Positions 29,732-39,469 of a DNA stretch of 64,000 bases are shown one piece after another. Origin of the DNA: Actinomycetes bacterium (GTDB lineage: Bacteria; Planctomycetota; Phycisphaerae; JAACET01); assembly GCA_030614915.1 (NCBI GenBank), contig JAUXAG010000004.1, positions 1 through 64,000 of the forward strand. Reading direction: 5' to 3'. A program made the position numbers and the translations under genes. The notes beneath the pieces are model-generated. The model worked only from the letters and a program-made list of their open reading frames with translations, was not told the DNA's origin and ran no database searches. The stretch's first letter is position 1. Every line of letters starts with the position of its first letter.

Positions 29732-30770
29732 CCTGGTAATCCTCCAATTGGTTGAGAATTTCACGAAGATCGATGTTGACCGGACAACGGCTGACACATC
29801 GGCCGCAACCTACGCAAAAGGCCTGGTTGTAGCGGTCGATGGTGTAGCAGAACTTGTGCATAATCCGCTGGCGGAGACGGTGCTTCTGGACAGGACGAGG
29901 ATTGTGTCCGCTGGCGTGCAAGGTGAACAAGCCAAACATGCATGAGTCCCAGTTGCGGACCCGCTGGCCGGTGGTATCCTTGGCCTCGTCGGCGATATCG
30001 AAACAATGGCAAGTGGGGCATAGATAAGTGCAAGTGCCACAGGCCAAGCAGCGCTGATGATCATGGTCCCAGAAATCGCTTTCGTAGATTGTGGTGAGCT
30101 TCCGGGCGAGCTGGTCGGGATCTATGGGCTCGGTGGAGTCGGCGTTCTGGGCGGTGTGGATGGCCTGGGCGAAGGCCTCTATGTCTGGGGCAGTGGCCGA
30201 GACGGGCAGGTCGGCTGTTTTGAGCAGGTCTTGGCCCTTGGAAGTCAAGGGTTGGATGGCCAAGCGATTGTCGGGTAATTCGACGATGATAACGTCGGAG
30301 CCGACAGTGTCGGCGGGATTGGAGCCCAGGCGAGTGCAGAAACAGGAAGCGGCCAAGCGATTGCAGGCCAGGGTGACGATAGTGGTGGCCTGGCGGCGGA
30401 CGACGTAGCTGGTGTCGCGGAAGATATCGGTGTCGAATACCTGGTCGAGCATGGTAACGGCCCGAGCGTCGCAGGGACGAAGGCCGAAAAGAACTCGTGG
30501 GGGAATGTCTTCCCGTTGGCCATCGAGGTCGACCTGTTGGCGGTCGGTGGTGAAGCCGAAGAGCCGTTCAGTCTTGGGGAAAAATAAGTGCTTGGGCGAC
30601 ATGCGGGTATTAACGGACTCGAGGTCAACCTGATCACCAGAAGTAATTACCTTGAAGTTCGTGTAGTCGGCCTGAGGCGTGGGAGCTACCACCGTGAAAC
30701 TGCTCAGCATCTGATCCAGCCATTGGGGCAAATCTTTGCGGGGGATTATTCTTAGCTGATCGACAGACAT
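29724..30770 (-). CDS. 4Fe-4S dicluster protein, FlxB / sulfite-reductase-A-like
   Basis: LFGLRPCDARAVTMLDQVF; CLACGTCTYLCPTCHCFDI; CVGCGRCVSRCPVNIDLREIL. Confidence 0.83.
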   Translation of the reverse strand: MSVDQLRIIPRKDLPQWLDQMLSSFTVVAPTPQADYTNFKVITSGDQVDLESVNTRMSPKHLFFPKTERLFGFTTDRQQVDLDGQREDIPPRVLFGLRPCDARAVTMLDQVFDTDIFRDTSYVVRRQATTIVTLACNRLAASCFCTRLGSNPADTVGSDVIIVELPDNRLAIQPLTSKGQDLLKTADLPVSATAPDIEAFAQAIHTAQNADSTEPIDPDQLARKLTTIYESDFWDHDHQRCLACGTCTYLCPTCHCFDIADEAKDTTGQRVRNWDSCMFGLFTLHASGHNPRPVQKHRLRQRIMHKFCYTIDRYNQAFCVGCGRCVSRCPVNIDLREILNQLEDYQGG

Positions 30771-30800
30771 ATCAATTTCTCATCAACACAAAGAAATACA

Positions 30801-30895
30801 GAACTCACCACGAAGGCACGAAGAACACGAAGGTAAAAAACAAAACCAAGAAATACAGAACTCACCACGAAGGCACAAAGAACACGAAGGTAAAA
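30801..30895 (+). repeat. dispersed repeat aactcaccacgaaggcacgaagaacacgaaggtaaaa, two copies
   Basis: Near-identical tandem copies between Fe-S genes. Confidence 0.75.
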
Positions 30896-30960
30896 ACAAA
30901 GAGATAAAACCGGATCCCCGCTTATTTATCGCGAGGCATGACAGCATCAATAAAAGTCGC

Positions 30961-31917
30961 TCACATAAAGAATTCATTAGGGTCAGACTCCGAGTAAGTT
31001 GATAGCGGAGGCTTGACTTCGGGATCGTCGCCGGCTTCAAAGTCGAAAAACTCCCGAGCGTCGAGGCGAATCTTTCCGGTGTACTTTTGCAGATTGACGC
31101 CCATGGGACAGGCTCGCAGGCAGGCCCCGCAGCCGGTGCATCGGCCGGCCATGTGGACCATGCGGGTTATGTGGAAGATTTGGACGTCGGATAAATCGTC
31201 GGTCTTGCCGAGCCACTTGGGGCCGGAGGCGTCAACAAAACAGGTGGTGCAATAACAAGCAGGGCAGGCGTTGCGGCAAGCAAAGCAAGTAATGCACTTG
31301 CTCATTTCGGCACAGAAGTCTTCCCAGCGATCCTGCGAGGTTTTTTCAGCCAGGACTTTGATCTGGGCGAATTCATCGGTCTTACATGGCTGACGGTTGG
31401 AAGTTCCGAGGAGTTGGTCGGAAATAACGGGCTCGGTGATGGTGCAGGTGCAACAGCCGGGGCTAAGGAGGTCTTTAAGGGGGGTGTGCTGTTGGCCGTT
31501 GTCGGTTTCAATAATGAGCTGGTCGTTCTCGATGGCTAGGCTGCGGGTCTTTTCGGCGGGGGCGAGTGCTTCGAGCCTGGTGGGGTCGATGACGCCTTCG
31601 CAGGGGACGGCCAAAATGGTGAGAGAATCGCGCTCGATTTGACGTTCCTGGATGAGGCCGACGAGGCTGCGGGTGTCGCAAGGCTTGGCTACGATGGCCA
31701 CCTTCTTGTCCTTGTGGCGGTGAAGATAGACGCTAAGGTTGTGGCCACAGAGCGGATTGTAGACGAGGCGATCAGTGTTGGCGGGATCGCAAATGAAAGC
31801 TGGGCGCACGCCGATGCCGGCAGTACCCCTCTCGTAGGCAATGACTAAGTCAACCTTTTCGGTTGAAAGGAGGTCGGCGGCAACGGTTTGGAGTTTTTGT
31901 TCTACTGGGGACATCAT
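30961..31917 (-). CDS. 4Fe-4S protein, FlxC-like
   Basis: VAIVAKPCDTRSLVGLIQERQ; CITCFACRNACPACYC; CTGCGACLRACPMGVNLQKYT. Confidence 0.75.
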   Translation of the reverse strand: MMSPVEQKLQTVAADLLSTEKVDLVIAYERGTAGIGVRPAFICDPANTDRLVYNPLCGHNLSVYLHRHKDKKVAIVAKPCDTRSLVGLIQERQIERDSLTILAVPCEGVIDPTRLEALAPAEKTRSLAIENDQLIIETDNGQQHTPLKDLLSPGCCTCTITEPVISDQLLGTSNRQPCKTDEFAQIKVLAEKTSQDRWEDFCAEMSKCITCFACRNACPACYCTTCFVDASGPKWLGKTDDLSDVQIFHITRMVHMAGRCTGCGACLRACPMGVNLQKYTGKIRLDAREFFDFEAGDDPEVKPPLSTYSESDPNEFFM

Positions 31918-31933
31918 TGTTATCCCAAATCCC

Positions 31934-31960
31934 TGGATTCCCGCTTTCGCGGGAATGACA
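31934..31960 (+). repeat. palindromic repeat TGGATTCCCGCTTTCGCGGGAATGACA
   Basis: Direct sequence match to family. Confidence 0.85.
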
Positions 31961-31996
31961 ACAAAGAAGCAGGAACAACGGAAAAAATACTAGAGT

Positions 31997-32440
31997 TCAC
32001 AGTTTTTTTACCATCCTCTTTGCGGGGCCAAGAGCCTTGATTGACTCGGCCAGGGTGGTCATTACTTCGGAAAACTTGTTGCCCTCGGAGGCGGAGACCC
32101 AGGAGAACTGGACTCGGCCGGGCTCGATGCCGACGTGCTCGAGAATGCTGCGGAGGACGGTAAGTCGGCGGCGAGCAGTATAGTTGCCGGTCTGGTAGTG
32201 GCAGTCGCCGGGATGGCAGCCGCTGACCAGGACGCCGTCGATGCCGCTTTGCAAGGCACGGAGGATAAAGCCGACGTCGACGCGTCCGGAACAGGGCAGG
32301 CGGATAACCCGCACGTTGGGCGGATACTGCAGGCGAGAGACTCCAGCTAAGTCGGCGCCGGCATAGGAGCACCAGTTGCACAGGAAAGCAAGTATCCTGG
32401 GCTCGAAGGTGCCTGATTGACTGGAGTTTTGCTGAGTCAT
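31997..32440 (-). CDS. mvhD: MvhD/FlxD-like delta subunit
   Basis: ILAFLCNWCSYAGADLAGVSRLQYPPNVRVIRLPCSGRVDVGFILRALQSGIDGVLVSGCHPGDCHY. Confidence 0.93.
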   Translation of the reverse strand: MTQQNSSQSGTFEPRILAFLCNWCSYAGADLAGVSRLQYPPNVRVIRLPCSGRVDVGFILRALQSGIDGVLVSGCHPGDCHYQTGNYTARRRLTVLRSILEHVGIEPGRVQFSWVSASEGNKFSEVMTTLAESIKALGPAKRMVKKL

Positions 32441-32465
32441 CGTTGTTCTCTAAATCTATCGAAGA

Positions 32466-32494
32466 GACCCCCAGGATAAACCTGGGGGCTAAAC
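32466..32494 (+). repeat. hairpin repeat gACCCCCAGGATAAACCTGGGGGCTAAAC
   Basis: Family-1 hairpin immediately 3' of hdrA. Confidence 0.85.
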
Positions 32495-32505
32495 ATATAC
32501 ATCAT

Positions 32506-35500
32506 TCATAGGGCCAAGACCTCCGCCATTACCTGGCTACTGGTGAAGCCGGCCAAGTCGAGGGCCCCGCTGCGACAGGCGGCGACGCAGGCTCCGCAGC
32601 CTTTGCACAAGGCTGGGTTGACCTCGGCGAGGTCTCGTTCGATTCGGCCGAGAGTTTTGCGAACGACTTCGATGGCATTATAGGGGCAGATACTTTCGCA
32701 AGTTCCGCAGGCAACGCAACGGTCGGGATTGACGCGGCAGATGACTCCCTCGGCCTCGAGATGGTCCATGGCCAAGACTACGGAGGCGCGGGAGACGGCG
32801 GCCTTGGCCTGGGCGATGGTCTCGTCCATGGTTTTGGGGCTGTGGGCCAGGCCGGCCAGATATACGCCCGCGGTGGCGAACTCGACGGGTCGGAGCTTGA
32901 CGTGGGCTTCGAGGAAGAAGCCGTCCTCGTTGCGGGGGACCTTGAGCTTTTGGGCGAGCTCTTCGCCGTCGGGATGAGGGACGATACACGAATTGAGGAC
33001 CAACAGGTCAGGGGTAATCCGCAGGTCGCGGGCCAAGACCGGGTCGGGGAGAGTAACGGACAGTCGGCCGTTGACACTGACGGCGGGCTTGCGGTCGAGG
33101 TCGTAGCGAACAAAGACGATGCCGGCCTGTCGGGCCTGGCGATAGTATTTTTCTTTGAATCCGTAGGCTCGCAAATCACGGTAAAGAACGTAGACGCTTA
33201 TATCGGGCCAACGATCCTTGAGCTTGAGGGCGTGCTTGAGGGCGCCCGCGCAGCAAACCCTTGAACAGTAACGGTGTGGCTCTTCGCGGGAGCCGACGCA
33301 CTGGATGAAGGCGACGGTTTTGGGTGGGACGTCGGAGCCAAGGCCGTCGTTGAGTAATTGCTCCATCTCCAGGCCGGTGATGACCCGCTCGTCTCGGCCG
33401 TAGAGGTACTCGGTGGGTCGGGACTCGTCGGCGCCGGTGGCGACGACAACTACGCCGTGGTCGATCTGGGATTCCTGGTTAGCCGTGAGCACGGTGGTGG
33501 TGAAGTTGCCGACAAAACCGGCAATGTCCTTGACCTCGGTGTCGGTATGGACATGGATGAGGGGATTGTCGGTAACAGCGGCAACATTCTCGGCGAGCAG
33601 GGCCCGGACGTCTTTGCCCTCGAGAGTGGTACGGAGCCGGCGAAGATTTCCGCCGAGCTGGGACTGGCGCTCCACTAGATGCGTGTTATAGCCCTGGGCA
33701 GCGAGGGCGCGGGCGGCAGTGAGACCGGCCAGCCCGGCGCCAATGACAAGGGCATCATGATTGACATCGAGCTTTACGGGAATAAGCGGTTCGAGCATTC
33801 GGGCTTTGGCCACGGCCATGCGGAGGAGGTCCTGAGATTTGGCGGTGGCCTTTTCGGGTTCGAACATGTGAACCCAGGAGCATTGGTCGCGAATGTTGGC
33901 CATGGTGAAAAGGTAGCGATTCAGGCCGGCTTCGCGGATGGTCTCCTGGAAGAGGGGCTCGTGGGTGCGGGGAGTGCAAGAAGCGACGACCACGCGGTTG
34001 ATATTGTTCTCGAGGATGATTTCCTTGATCTTGTCCTGGGTGTCCTGGGAGCAGGTGTAGAGGTTTTCTCCGGCGAAGACGACGTTGGGCAAGGTTCTGG
34101 CGTAGTCAACAGTGCTGGGGACGTTGACTATTCCGCCGATGTTGATGCCGCAATGGCAGACGAAGACGCCGATGCGCGGGGGCTGGCCGGTAACATCTAT
34201 CTCGGGCGGGTATTGCTTTGTAGCAGTGAGGGTGCCGCGAGCGTCGGCTAGAAGCTCGCCGGTGGCACAAGCGGCAGCGGAGGCCTGCATGACCGTCTCG
34301 GGGATGTCTTTAGGTCCGCTGGCTACGCCGCCGACAAATACTCCCTGGCGTGAAGATTCTACGGGGCGCAAGGGGTCGGTCCAGACGAAGCCGAATTCGT
34401 TGGTTCGCAGTCCGAGCTTTTCGGCGAGTTGGGCCTGATGGGGGGCGGGCTCAAGGCCAACACTGAGCACAGCCAAGTCGAAACGTTCAATGTGCACGGA
34501 GGCGTCCTCAGCCTGGTAGGTTATCATTACGTCGCCGGAGTCGTCGTCGGCAGGGCTGACATCGGAAACGCGCGAGCGAACAAACTTGATGCCGTATTCG
34601 TCGCGGGCCCGCTCGTAATACTTGTCGAAATCCTTGCCCTGAGCCCGCATGTCCATGAAGAAGATGGTGGCCTCGAGTTTGCCGCCCAGGTGCTCCTTGG
34701 CGATAACGGCTTCCTTGATGGCGTACATGCAGCAGACACTGGAACAGTAATCGTTGCGGCAATTCAAATCGCGAGAGCCGACGCACTGGAGGAAAGCAAC
34801 CGTTTTCGGTGTTTGCTTATCACTGGGCCTAACGACGTGTCCCTGATATGGGCCGGACGCGGATAGGATTCTCTCGAACTCGATACTGCTGACGACATTG
34901 GGCAGGCGAGAATATCCGAGCTCGGGGCGAGTGGCGGGAGCGAATTCATCGAGGCCGTTGGTAACGACCACGGCGCCGACGTCGAGCTCGACGGTTTCGG
35001 CGCGGTCGGCATGATTGACGGCCTTGGCCTGGCAGGCACGTTCGCAGGCCATGCACTCGGAACATAAGCCGCAATCAAGGCAGCGGGCGGCTTCGGCCAG
35101 GGCCATTTCCTCAGTGAGGCCCAAATCGACGGGATCAAAGCTGCGACGATTGTCGAGAGACAACTGCGGCTCGATCTGGCGGGGAAGATAAGGGACATGG
35201 TCGGGCGTTCTGATCTCGGGGCGCTGGTCGGTGTCGGGGGGTTTGGGTCGGGGGAGTTTGCCTTTGCGGAGGTAGAAATCGACGGTTTGGGCGACGATTT
35301 TGGCGCCGCCGATGGCGTCGATGACGCTGGCGGGTCCGGTGGCGGCATCGCCGGTGACAAACAAACCAGGTCTGGAAGTGGCGCCGTTTGAGCCGTCGAG
35401 AATGGGAGAGCCCCACTTGTCGACTTTTATGTCATCGGCGGCAGCGAGGAAGGACATGTCCGAATCCTGGCCGATGGCGGAGATGATCATGTCGGTTTCG

Positions 35501-36957
35501 ATGGAAAACTCGGAGCCGGGGATGGGGATGGGTCGGCGGCGGCCGCTGTCGTCGGGCGGGCCGAGCTCCATCTGGATGCATTCGAGAGCGGAGACCTTGC
35601 CGTCGGAGCCGATTATTTTGGTAGGGGCGGCTAAAAAACGAATGTTGATGCCTTCGTGGAGGGCTTCTTCGACCTCGTCGGCGATGGCGGGCATTTCTGT
35701 GCGGCTGCGGCGATAGACGATGGTGACGGCGTTAGCGCCCAAGCGATAGGCGGTGCGGGCGGAGTCGATGGCTGCGTTTCCGCCGCCGATGATGCAGACG
35801 TTTTTGCCGACGTCGCGGCGACCCTCGAGATTGACCTGGCGGAGGAAGTCCATGCAGTCGTTGACGCCTTGGAGGTCTTCGCCTTCGATGCGGAGCTTTC
35901 GTCCGAGATGGGCGCCGATTGCTAAGATCACAGCGTGGTAGCCCTGCTCGGAGAGTTGGTCTAAGGTAATGTCGCGGCCGAGGCGGGTGTTGGTTTTGAT
36001 TTTTACGCCGGCCTTTCTTACCCAATCGATTTCGGCGCGGACGGCATCACGAGGCAGACGGTATTCGGGGATGCCGGCAACCAAGAGGCCGCCCGGCTCA
36101 GCGAGGGCTTCAAAAACGGTAACGTCGTGGCCTTGAAGGGCCAACTCATAAGCGGCGGTGATGCCGGCGGGGCCGGAACCTATGACAGCGACTTTCTTGC
36201 TCGTGCGGCGTCGGCGTTTGGGGGGTTTGGGACGGTCCTTCTCGGACAGGTCGAGCTCTTTGTCGGCCAGGAAACGCTTGAGACGGCAGATGCCGACGGG
36301 TTGGTCGTACTTGGCGCGTTGGCAGGCCTGCTCGCAAGGATGATGGCAGACACGGCCAAGTACGCCGGGAAAGACGACGGCTTCGCGAATGAGGGCGAGG
36401 GCTTCGTCGAATTTGCCGGCTCGGGTGAGGGCCACGAAGCCGTGGGTATTGATTCCGCCTGGACAGCCAAGACGGCAGGGGGATTTCTGGGCCTTGTCGA
36501 TGACAAAAGCATTGGGGAAGGCCTGAGGATAAGGGCGGAAAACAGCTTTGCGGTCGGAGAGGCACTGCTCGAACTCGTGGGGATGCGAGACAGGGCAGGC
36601 CTGGGCACAGTCGCCGCAACCGGTGCACTTGGCTAAGTCGATGTAACGGGGGTGCTTGCGGATTGTGGCTTTGAAGGAGCCGGCTTGGCCGGTGAGGGAT
36701 TCGAGCTGGGCCCAGGTGATGGTCTCGATATTAAGGTGTCGGCCGCACTCGACGACCTTGGGCGACATGATGCACATGGCGCAGTCGTTGGTGGGGAAGG
36801 TTTTGTCCAACTGGGCCATGACTCCACCGATGGCAGGGGCGCGTTCGAGGAGATAGACCTTTATTCCGGAATCGGCTAAGTCCAGAGAAGCCTGGATGCC
36901 GGCGATTCCGCCGCCAATGACCAGAGCTGCTCCGACTTTGCTGTCTTTATCACTCAT
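32506..36957 (-). CDS. hdrA: giant HdrA-family protein (1483 aa) with embedded GltD-like NAD(P)H oxidoreductase module
   Basis: N-term GGGIAGIQASLDLADSGIKVYLLER...CTGCGDCAQACP; middle CRLGCPGGINTHGF...VAVIGSGPAGITAAYELALQGHDVTVFE; C-term HCGINIGG...ASCTPRTHEPLFQ...CVACGTCESICPYNAIEV, CKGCGACVAACRSGAL. Confidence 0.92.
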   Translation of the reverse strand: MSDKDSKVGAALVIGGGIAGIQASLDLADSGIKVYLLERAPAIGGVMAQLDKTFPTNDCAMCIMSPKVVECGRHLNIETITWAQLESLTGQAGSFKATIRKHPRYIDLAKCTGCGDCAQACPVSHPHEFEQCLSDRKAVFRPYPQAFPNAFVIDKAQKSPCRLGCPGGINTHGFVALTRAGKFDEALALIREAVVFPGVLGRVCHHPCEQACQRAKYDQPVGICRLKRFLADKELDLSEKDRPKPPKRRRRTSKKVAVIGSGPAGITAAYELALQGHDVTVFEALAEPGGLLVAGIPEYRLPRDAVRAEIDWVRKAGVKIKTNTRLGRDITLDQLSEQGYHAVILAIGAHLGRKLRIEGEDLQGVNDCMDFLRQVNLEGRRDVGKNVCIIGGGNAAIDSARTAYRLGANAVTIVYRRSRTEMPAIADEVEEALHEGINIRFLAAPTKIIGSDGKVSALECIQMELGPPDDSGRRRPIPIPGSEFSIETDMIISAIGQDSDMSFLAAADDIKVDKWGSPILDGSNGATSRPGLFVTGDAATGPASVIDAIGGAKIVAQTVDFYLRKGKLPRPKPPDTDQRPEIRTPDHVPYLPRQIEPQLSLDNRRSFDPVDLGLTEEMALAEAARCLDCGLCSECMACERACQAKAVNHADRAETVELDVGAVVVTNGLDEFAPATRPELGYSRLPNVVSSIEFERILSASGPYQGHVVRPSDKQTPKTVAFLQCVGSRDLNCRNDYCSSVCCMYAIKEAVIAKEHLGGKLEATIFFMDMRAQGKDFDKYYERARDEYGIKFVRSRVSDVSPADDDSGDVMITYQAEDASVHIERFDLAVLSVGLEPAPHQAQLAEKLGLRTNEFGFVWTDPLRPVESSRQGVFVGGVASGPKDIPETVMQASAAACATGELLADARGTLTATKQYPPEIDVTGQPPRIGVFVCHCGINIGGIVNVPSTVDYARTLPNVVFAGENLYTCSQDTQDKIKEIILENNINRVVVASCTPRTHEPLFQETIREAGLNRYLFTMANIRDQCSWVHMFEPEKATAKSQDLLRMAVAKARMLEPLIPVKLDVNHDALVIGAGLAGLTAARALAAQGYNTHLVERQSQLGGNLRRLRTTLEGKDVRALLAENVAAVTDNPLIHVHTDTEVKDIAGFVGNFTTTVLTANQESQIDHGVVVVATGADESRPTEYLYGRDERVITGLEMEQLLNDGLGSDVPPKTVAFIQCVGSREEPHRYCSRVCCAGALKHALKLKDRWPDISVYVLYRDLRAYGFKEKYYRQARQAGIVFVRYDLDRKPAVSVNGRLSVTLPDPVLARDLRITPDLLVLNSCIVPHPDGEELAQKLKVPRNEDGFFLEAHVKLRPVEFATAGVYLAGLAHSPKTMDETIAQAKAAVSRASVVLAMDHLEAEGVICRVNPDRCVACGTCESICPYNAIEVVRKTLGRIERDLAEVNPALCKGCGACVAACRSGALDLAGFTSSQVMAEVLAL

Positions 36958-36967
36958 AAAACACCCG

Positions 36968-37085
36968 ATTCACCACGAAGGCACGAAGAACACGAAGGTA
37001 AAAACAAAGAAGATAAAACCTCAACAAAAAAAACACGAAGAAAAGAAAGAACTCACCACGAAGGCACGAAAAACGCGAAGGTAAG
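36968..37085 (+). repeat. dispersed repeat caccacgaaggcacgaagaacacgaaggtaaaa, two copies
   Basis: Same family as 30801 and 44301. Confidence 0.75.
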
Positions 37086-37088
37086 ACA

Positions 37089-37559
37089 TTACGAGTCCTT
37101 ATCCAAGCAGGCGCGCAATTGGGCCTTGAGTTGGCAGAACTTTTCGGGGTCTTCGATGAGGACATTTACGAGATTTCGGCGGATTTCCTGGGCGAAGTCG
37201 CCCAATTCCTGGACGTCCTTCAGCAGAGAGGGGGGGAAGTGCCCCTCCTGGACGGCCATCTCGCGCAGGGCGGCCATGACCTCGGTGAACTTTACGTTTT
37301 GGGGACACTTGGCGTAACAGGCATAACACTGGACGCATCGCCAGATGACCGGGTCGGCAAGGACCTCCTTGCGCATGCCGAGCAGGACCTGGCGAATAAT
37401 CTTGCGGGGATTGAACTCGGAGTCAATCTGGCTGACGGGGCAAGTGGCGGTGCAGGTGCCGCAGGAAAAACAGGCCTTGATGTTCTCGCCGCCGGGCCTG
37501 CTAGCGAGCTCGAACTTGAAATTCGGGTCAAGGTTTTTTGCTTCTAATGTCTGCATCAT
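37089..37559 (-). CDS. hdrC: HdrC-family heterodisulfide reductase subunit C
   Basis: KACFSCGTCTATCPVSQIDSEFNPRKIIRQVLLG; WRCVQCYACYAKCPQNV. Confidence 0.9.
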   Translation of the reverse strand: MMQTLEAKNLDPNFKFELASRPGGENIKACFSCGTCTATCPVSQIDSEFNPRKIIRQVLLGMRKEVLADPVIWRCVQCYACYAKCPQNVKFTEVMAALREMAVQEGHFPPSLLKDVQELGDFAQEIRRNLVNVLIEDPEKFCQLKAQLRACLDKDS

Positions 37560-37568
37560 AGGTCTCCA

Positions 37569-37597
37569 GACCCCCGGCATAAAGCCGGGGGCTAAAC
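37569..37597 (+). repeat. hairpin repeat GACCCCCGGCATAAAGCCGGGGGCTAAAC
   Basis: Family-1 hairpin just 3' of metF. Confidence 0.85.
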
Positions 37598-37605
37598 AAA
37601 GGACC

Positions 37606-38565
37606 TTAGGCCTCCACAACAGGACGGGGCAATAGGCCGGCCTTTTCGACGATTTCGGGGACGCGGTGCTCCCACTCAATGGCCATGAGGTGAATGCCGG
37701 CGATACCGTCGAGCTGCCTGAGGTGCTGGATTTGCTCGACGGCGATCTTTATGCCTTCGTCTGAGGCCTTCTCGGCCTTGGCGAGCCGATCGATCAGGGC
37801 GTCGGGGATGCTTACGCCGGCGACCTTGTTTTTCATGTACTTGGCCATGGGTACGGACTTCAGAGGGGTGATGCCAGCGAGGATCTTGATCTTTTCGGTC
37901 AGTCCCATATCTCGGGCTTGCTTTAGCCATCCCTCGAAACGGTCCATATCATAGACGATCTGGGTCTGGATAAAATCGGCGCCGGCTTTGACCTTTTTGG
38001 CCAAGCGGATGATGCGAAACTCGAAGGGGTCGGCAAAGGGATTGGCAGCAGCGCCGAGGAAGATTTGGGGGGCAACAAGGGGGCCCTTTTTGCCGTTGCG
38101 AATTTCCTCGCCGCCGGCAAAGCGTTTTTCGTCGCGCATGTCTTTTAGAACCTTGATCAACTGGATGGAGTCGAGGTCGAAGACGTGCCTGGCGGTGGGG
38201 TGGTCGCCAAAGGTCTGATGGTCTCCGGTGAGGCAGAGGATATTGCGAAGGCCCAGGGCGTAGGCGCCGAGGACGTCGGATTGGATAGCGATGCGGTTTC
38301 GGTCGCGGCAGGTGATCTGGGCGACGGGTTCGAGGCCCCGGTCCAGCAGCATTTTGGAAACGGCAATGCTGGAGATGCGAACAATAGCGGTCTGATTGTC
38401 AGTTACGTTGGCGGCGTCGACATAGCCCTTCAGATGAGCGACTTTTTTGTCGATGATCTCCAGCTCGACGCTGCGGGGGGGGCCTAGCTCGCCGGTGAGG
38501 ACGAATTCTCCGCGGGCCAAGAGGCGTTCAAGCCTGGAACCGGATTTTAGTTTGGTAGCTTCCAT
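37606..38565 (-). CDS. metF: 5,10-methylenetetrahydrofolate reductase
   Basis: GEFVLTGELGPPRSVE; ILCLTGDHQTFGDHP; GADFIQTQIVYDMDRF; ILAGITPLKS. Confidence 0.93.
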   Translation of the reverse strand: MEATKLKSGSRLERLLARGEFVLTGELGPPRSVELEIIDKKVAHLKGYVDAANVTDNQTAIVRISSIAVSKMLLDRGLEPVAQITCRDRNRIAIQSDVLGAYALGLRNILCLTGDHQTFGDHPTARHVFDLDSIQLIKVLKDMRDEKRFAGGEEIRNGKKGPLVAPQIFLGAAANPFADPFEFRIIRLAKKVKAGADFIQTQIVYDMDRFEGWLKQARDMGLTEKIKILAGITPLKSVPMAKYMKNKVAGVSIPDALIDRLAKAEKASDEGIKIAVEQIQHLRQLDGIAGIHLMAIEWEHRVPEIVEKAGLLPRPVVEA

Positions 38566-38578
38566 GGTAACCTCGGTT

Positions 38579-39238
38579 TTATAAATGCATGTCGGCGCGA
38601 TCCAATCGCCGGGGTCGGCCATCATGGGCAGTGGAAAAGTCGTTGGGCTCTTCGATTTCGGTGAGGTTTTCCAATTGGCCGAGTTTGGCCAAGCGGTCGT
38701 AGATGAGCTGCCAGGCACAATCTATGGTTTCGGGGTCGACTTCGCATTTTCCGTCAATGGATCCGCCGCATGGGCCATTCAGGAGGCTCTTGGAACAGCG
38801 GGCGATGGGGCAGACGCCGCCGAATTTGCCGAGCTTGCAGTCTCCACAGGCCAGGCAGGATTCGAGCCATTTTCCCTGCTCCTCGACGAGGCCGATGAAA
38901 CGGGTGTTGACACCGGGGTAGACGCACTTCTCGGGGAAGATGCGGGCCAGGAGTTGTACGCCGGCCCCGCAGGCCAGACTGAGGACGGCGTCGGCATCTT
39001 CGATTTTGCGGGTGACCTCCTCGAAGAACTCCTGGTCGCACTGGCGCTCGATGGTGGCCTCGGTGATCTGGTCGATAGATCCCTTGAGGCGGAGCAAGTC
39101 GGCCAGAGTGGCTACCTCCTTTTCTCCGCCGGCGAGGCAGACGGTAACGCAGGTCCCACAGCCGAGAATCAGCAGCTTGTCGACTCCGGCGAGCATCTGC
39201 TGAATTTCTTCAAGTGGTTTTTGTTCGGCAGTAATCAT
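38579..39238 (-). CDS. metV: MetV-like methylene-THF reductase partner protein
   Basis: ILGCGTCVTVCLAGGEKEVATLADLLR; CLACGDCKLGKFGGVCPIARCSKSLLNGPCGGSIDGKCEV. Confidence 0.9.
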   Translation of the reverse strand: MITAEQKPLEEIQQMLAGVDKLLILGCGTCVTVCLAGGEKEVATLADLLRLKGSIDQITEATIERQCDQEFFEEVTRKIEDADAVLSLACGAGVQLLARIFPEKCVYPGVNTRFIGLVEEQGKWLESCLACGDCKLGKFGGVCPIARCSKSLLNGPCGGSIDGKCEVDPETIDCAWQLIYDRLAKLGQLENLTEIEEPNDFSTAHDGRPRRLDRADMHL

Positions 39239-39299
39239 TGTCTAGCTCCTCTACTCATGGTCGAGCCTTCGACAAAGTTTTTCTTTACGGCCATGACGG

Positions 39300-39455
39300 G
39301 AAATCAAAATGCAAAAATCAAATATCAACGCGAAGCGTCCCTTGGAAATTACAAATCAAAATTCAAAACGAACAGAAAAGACGAAAGACAAGAATTTTTT
39401 CATTTTTATGTGTCATTTTGCATTTTACGTTTTGATTTTTGATATTTCGATAGCA
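39300..39455. repeat. AT-rich MITE-like repeat carrying one 18-nt micro-insertion (39329-39346)
   Basis: Same left end as 11716 copy, interrupted by cgcgaagcgtcccttgga; right end TTTTGCATTTTACGTTTTGATTTTTGATATTT. Confidence 0.8.
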
Positions 39456-39469
39456 CCTTAATAAAAACA

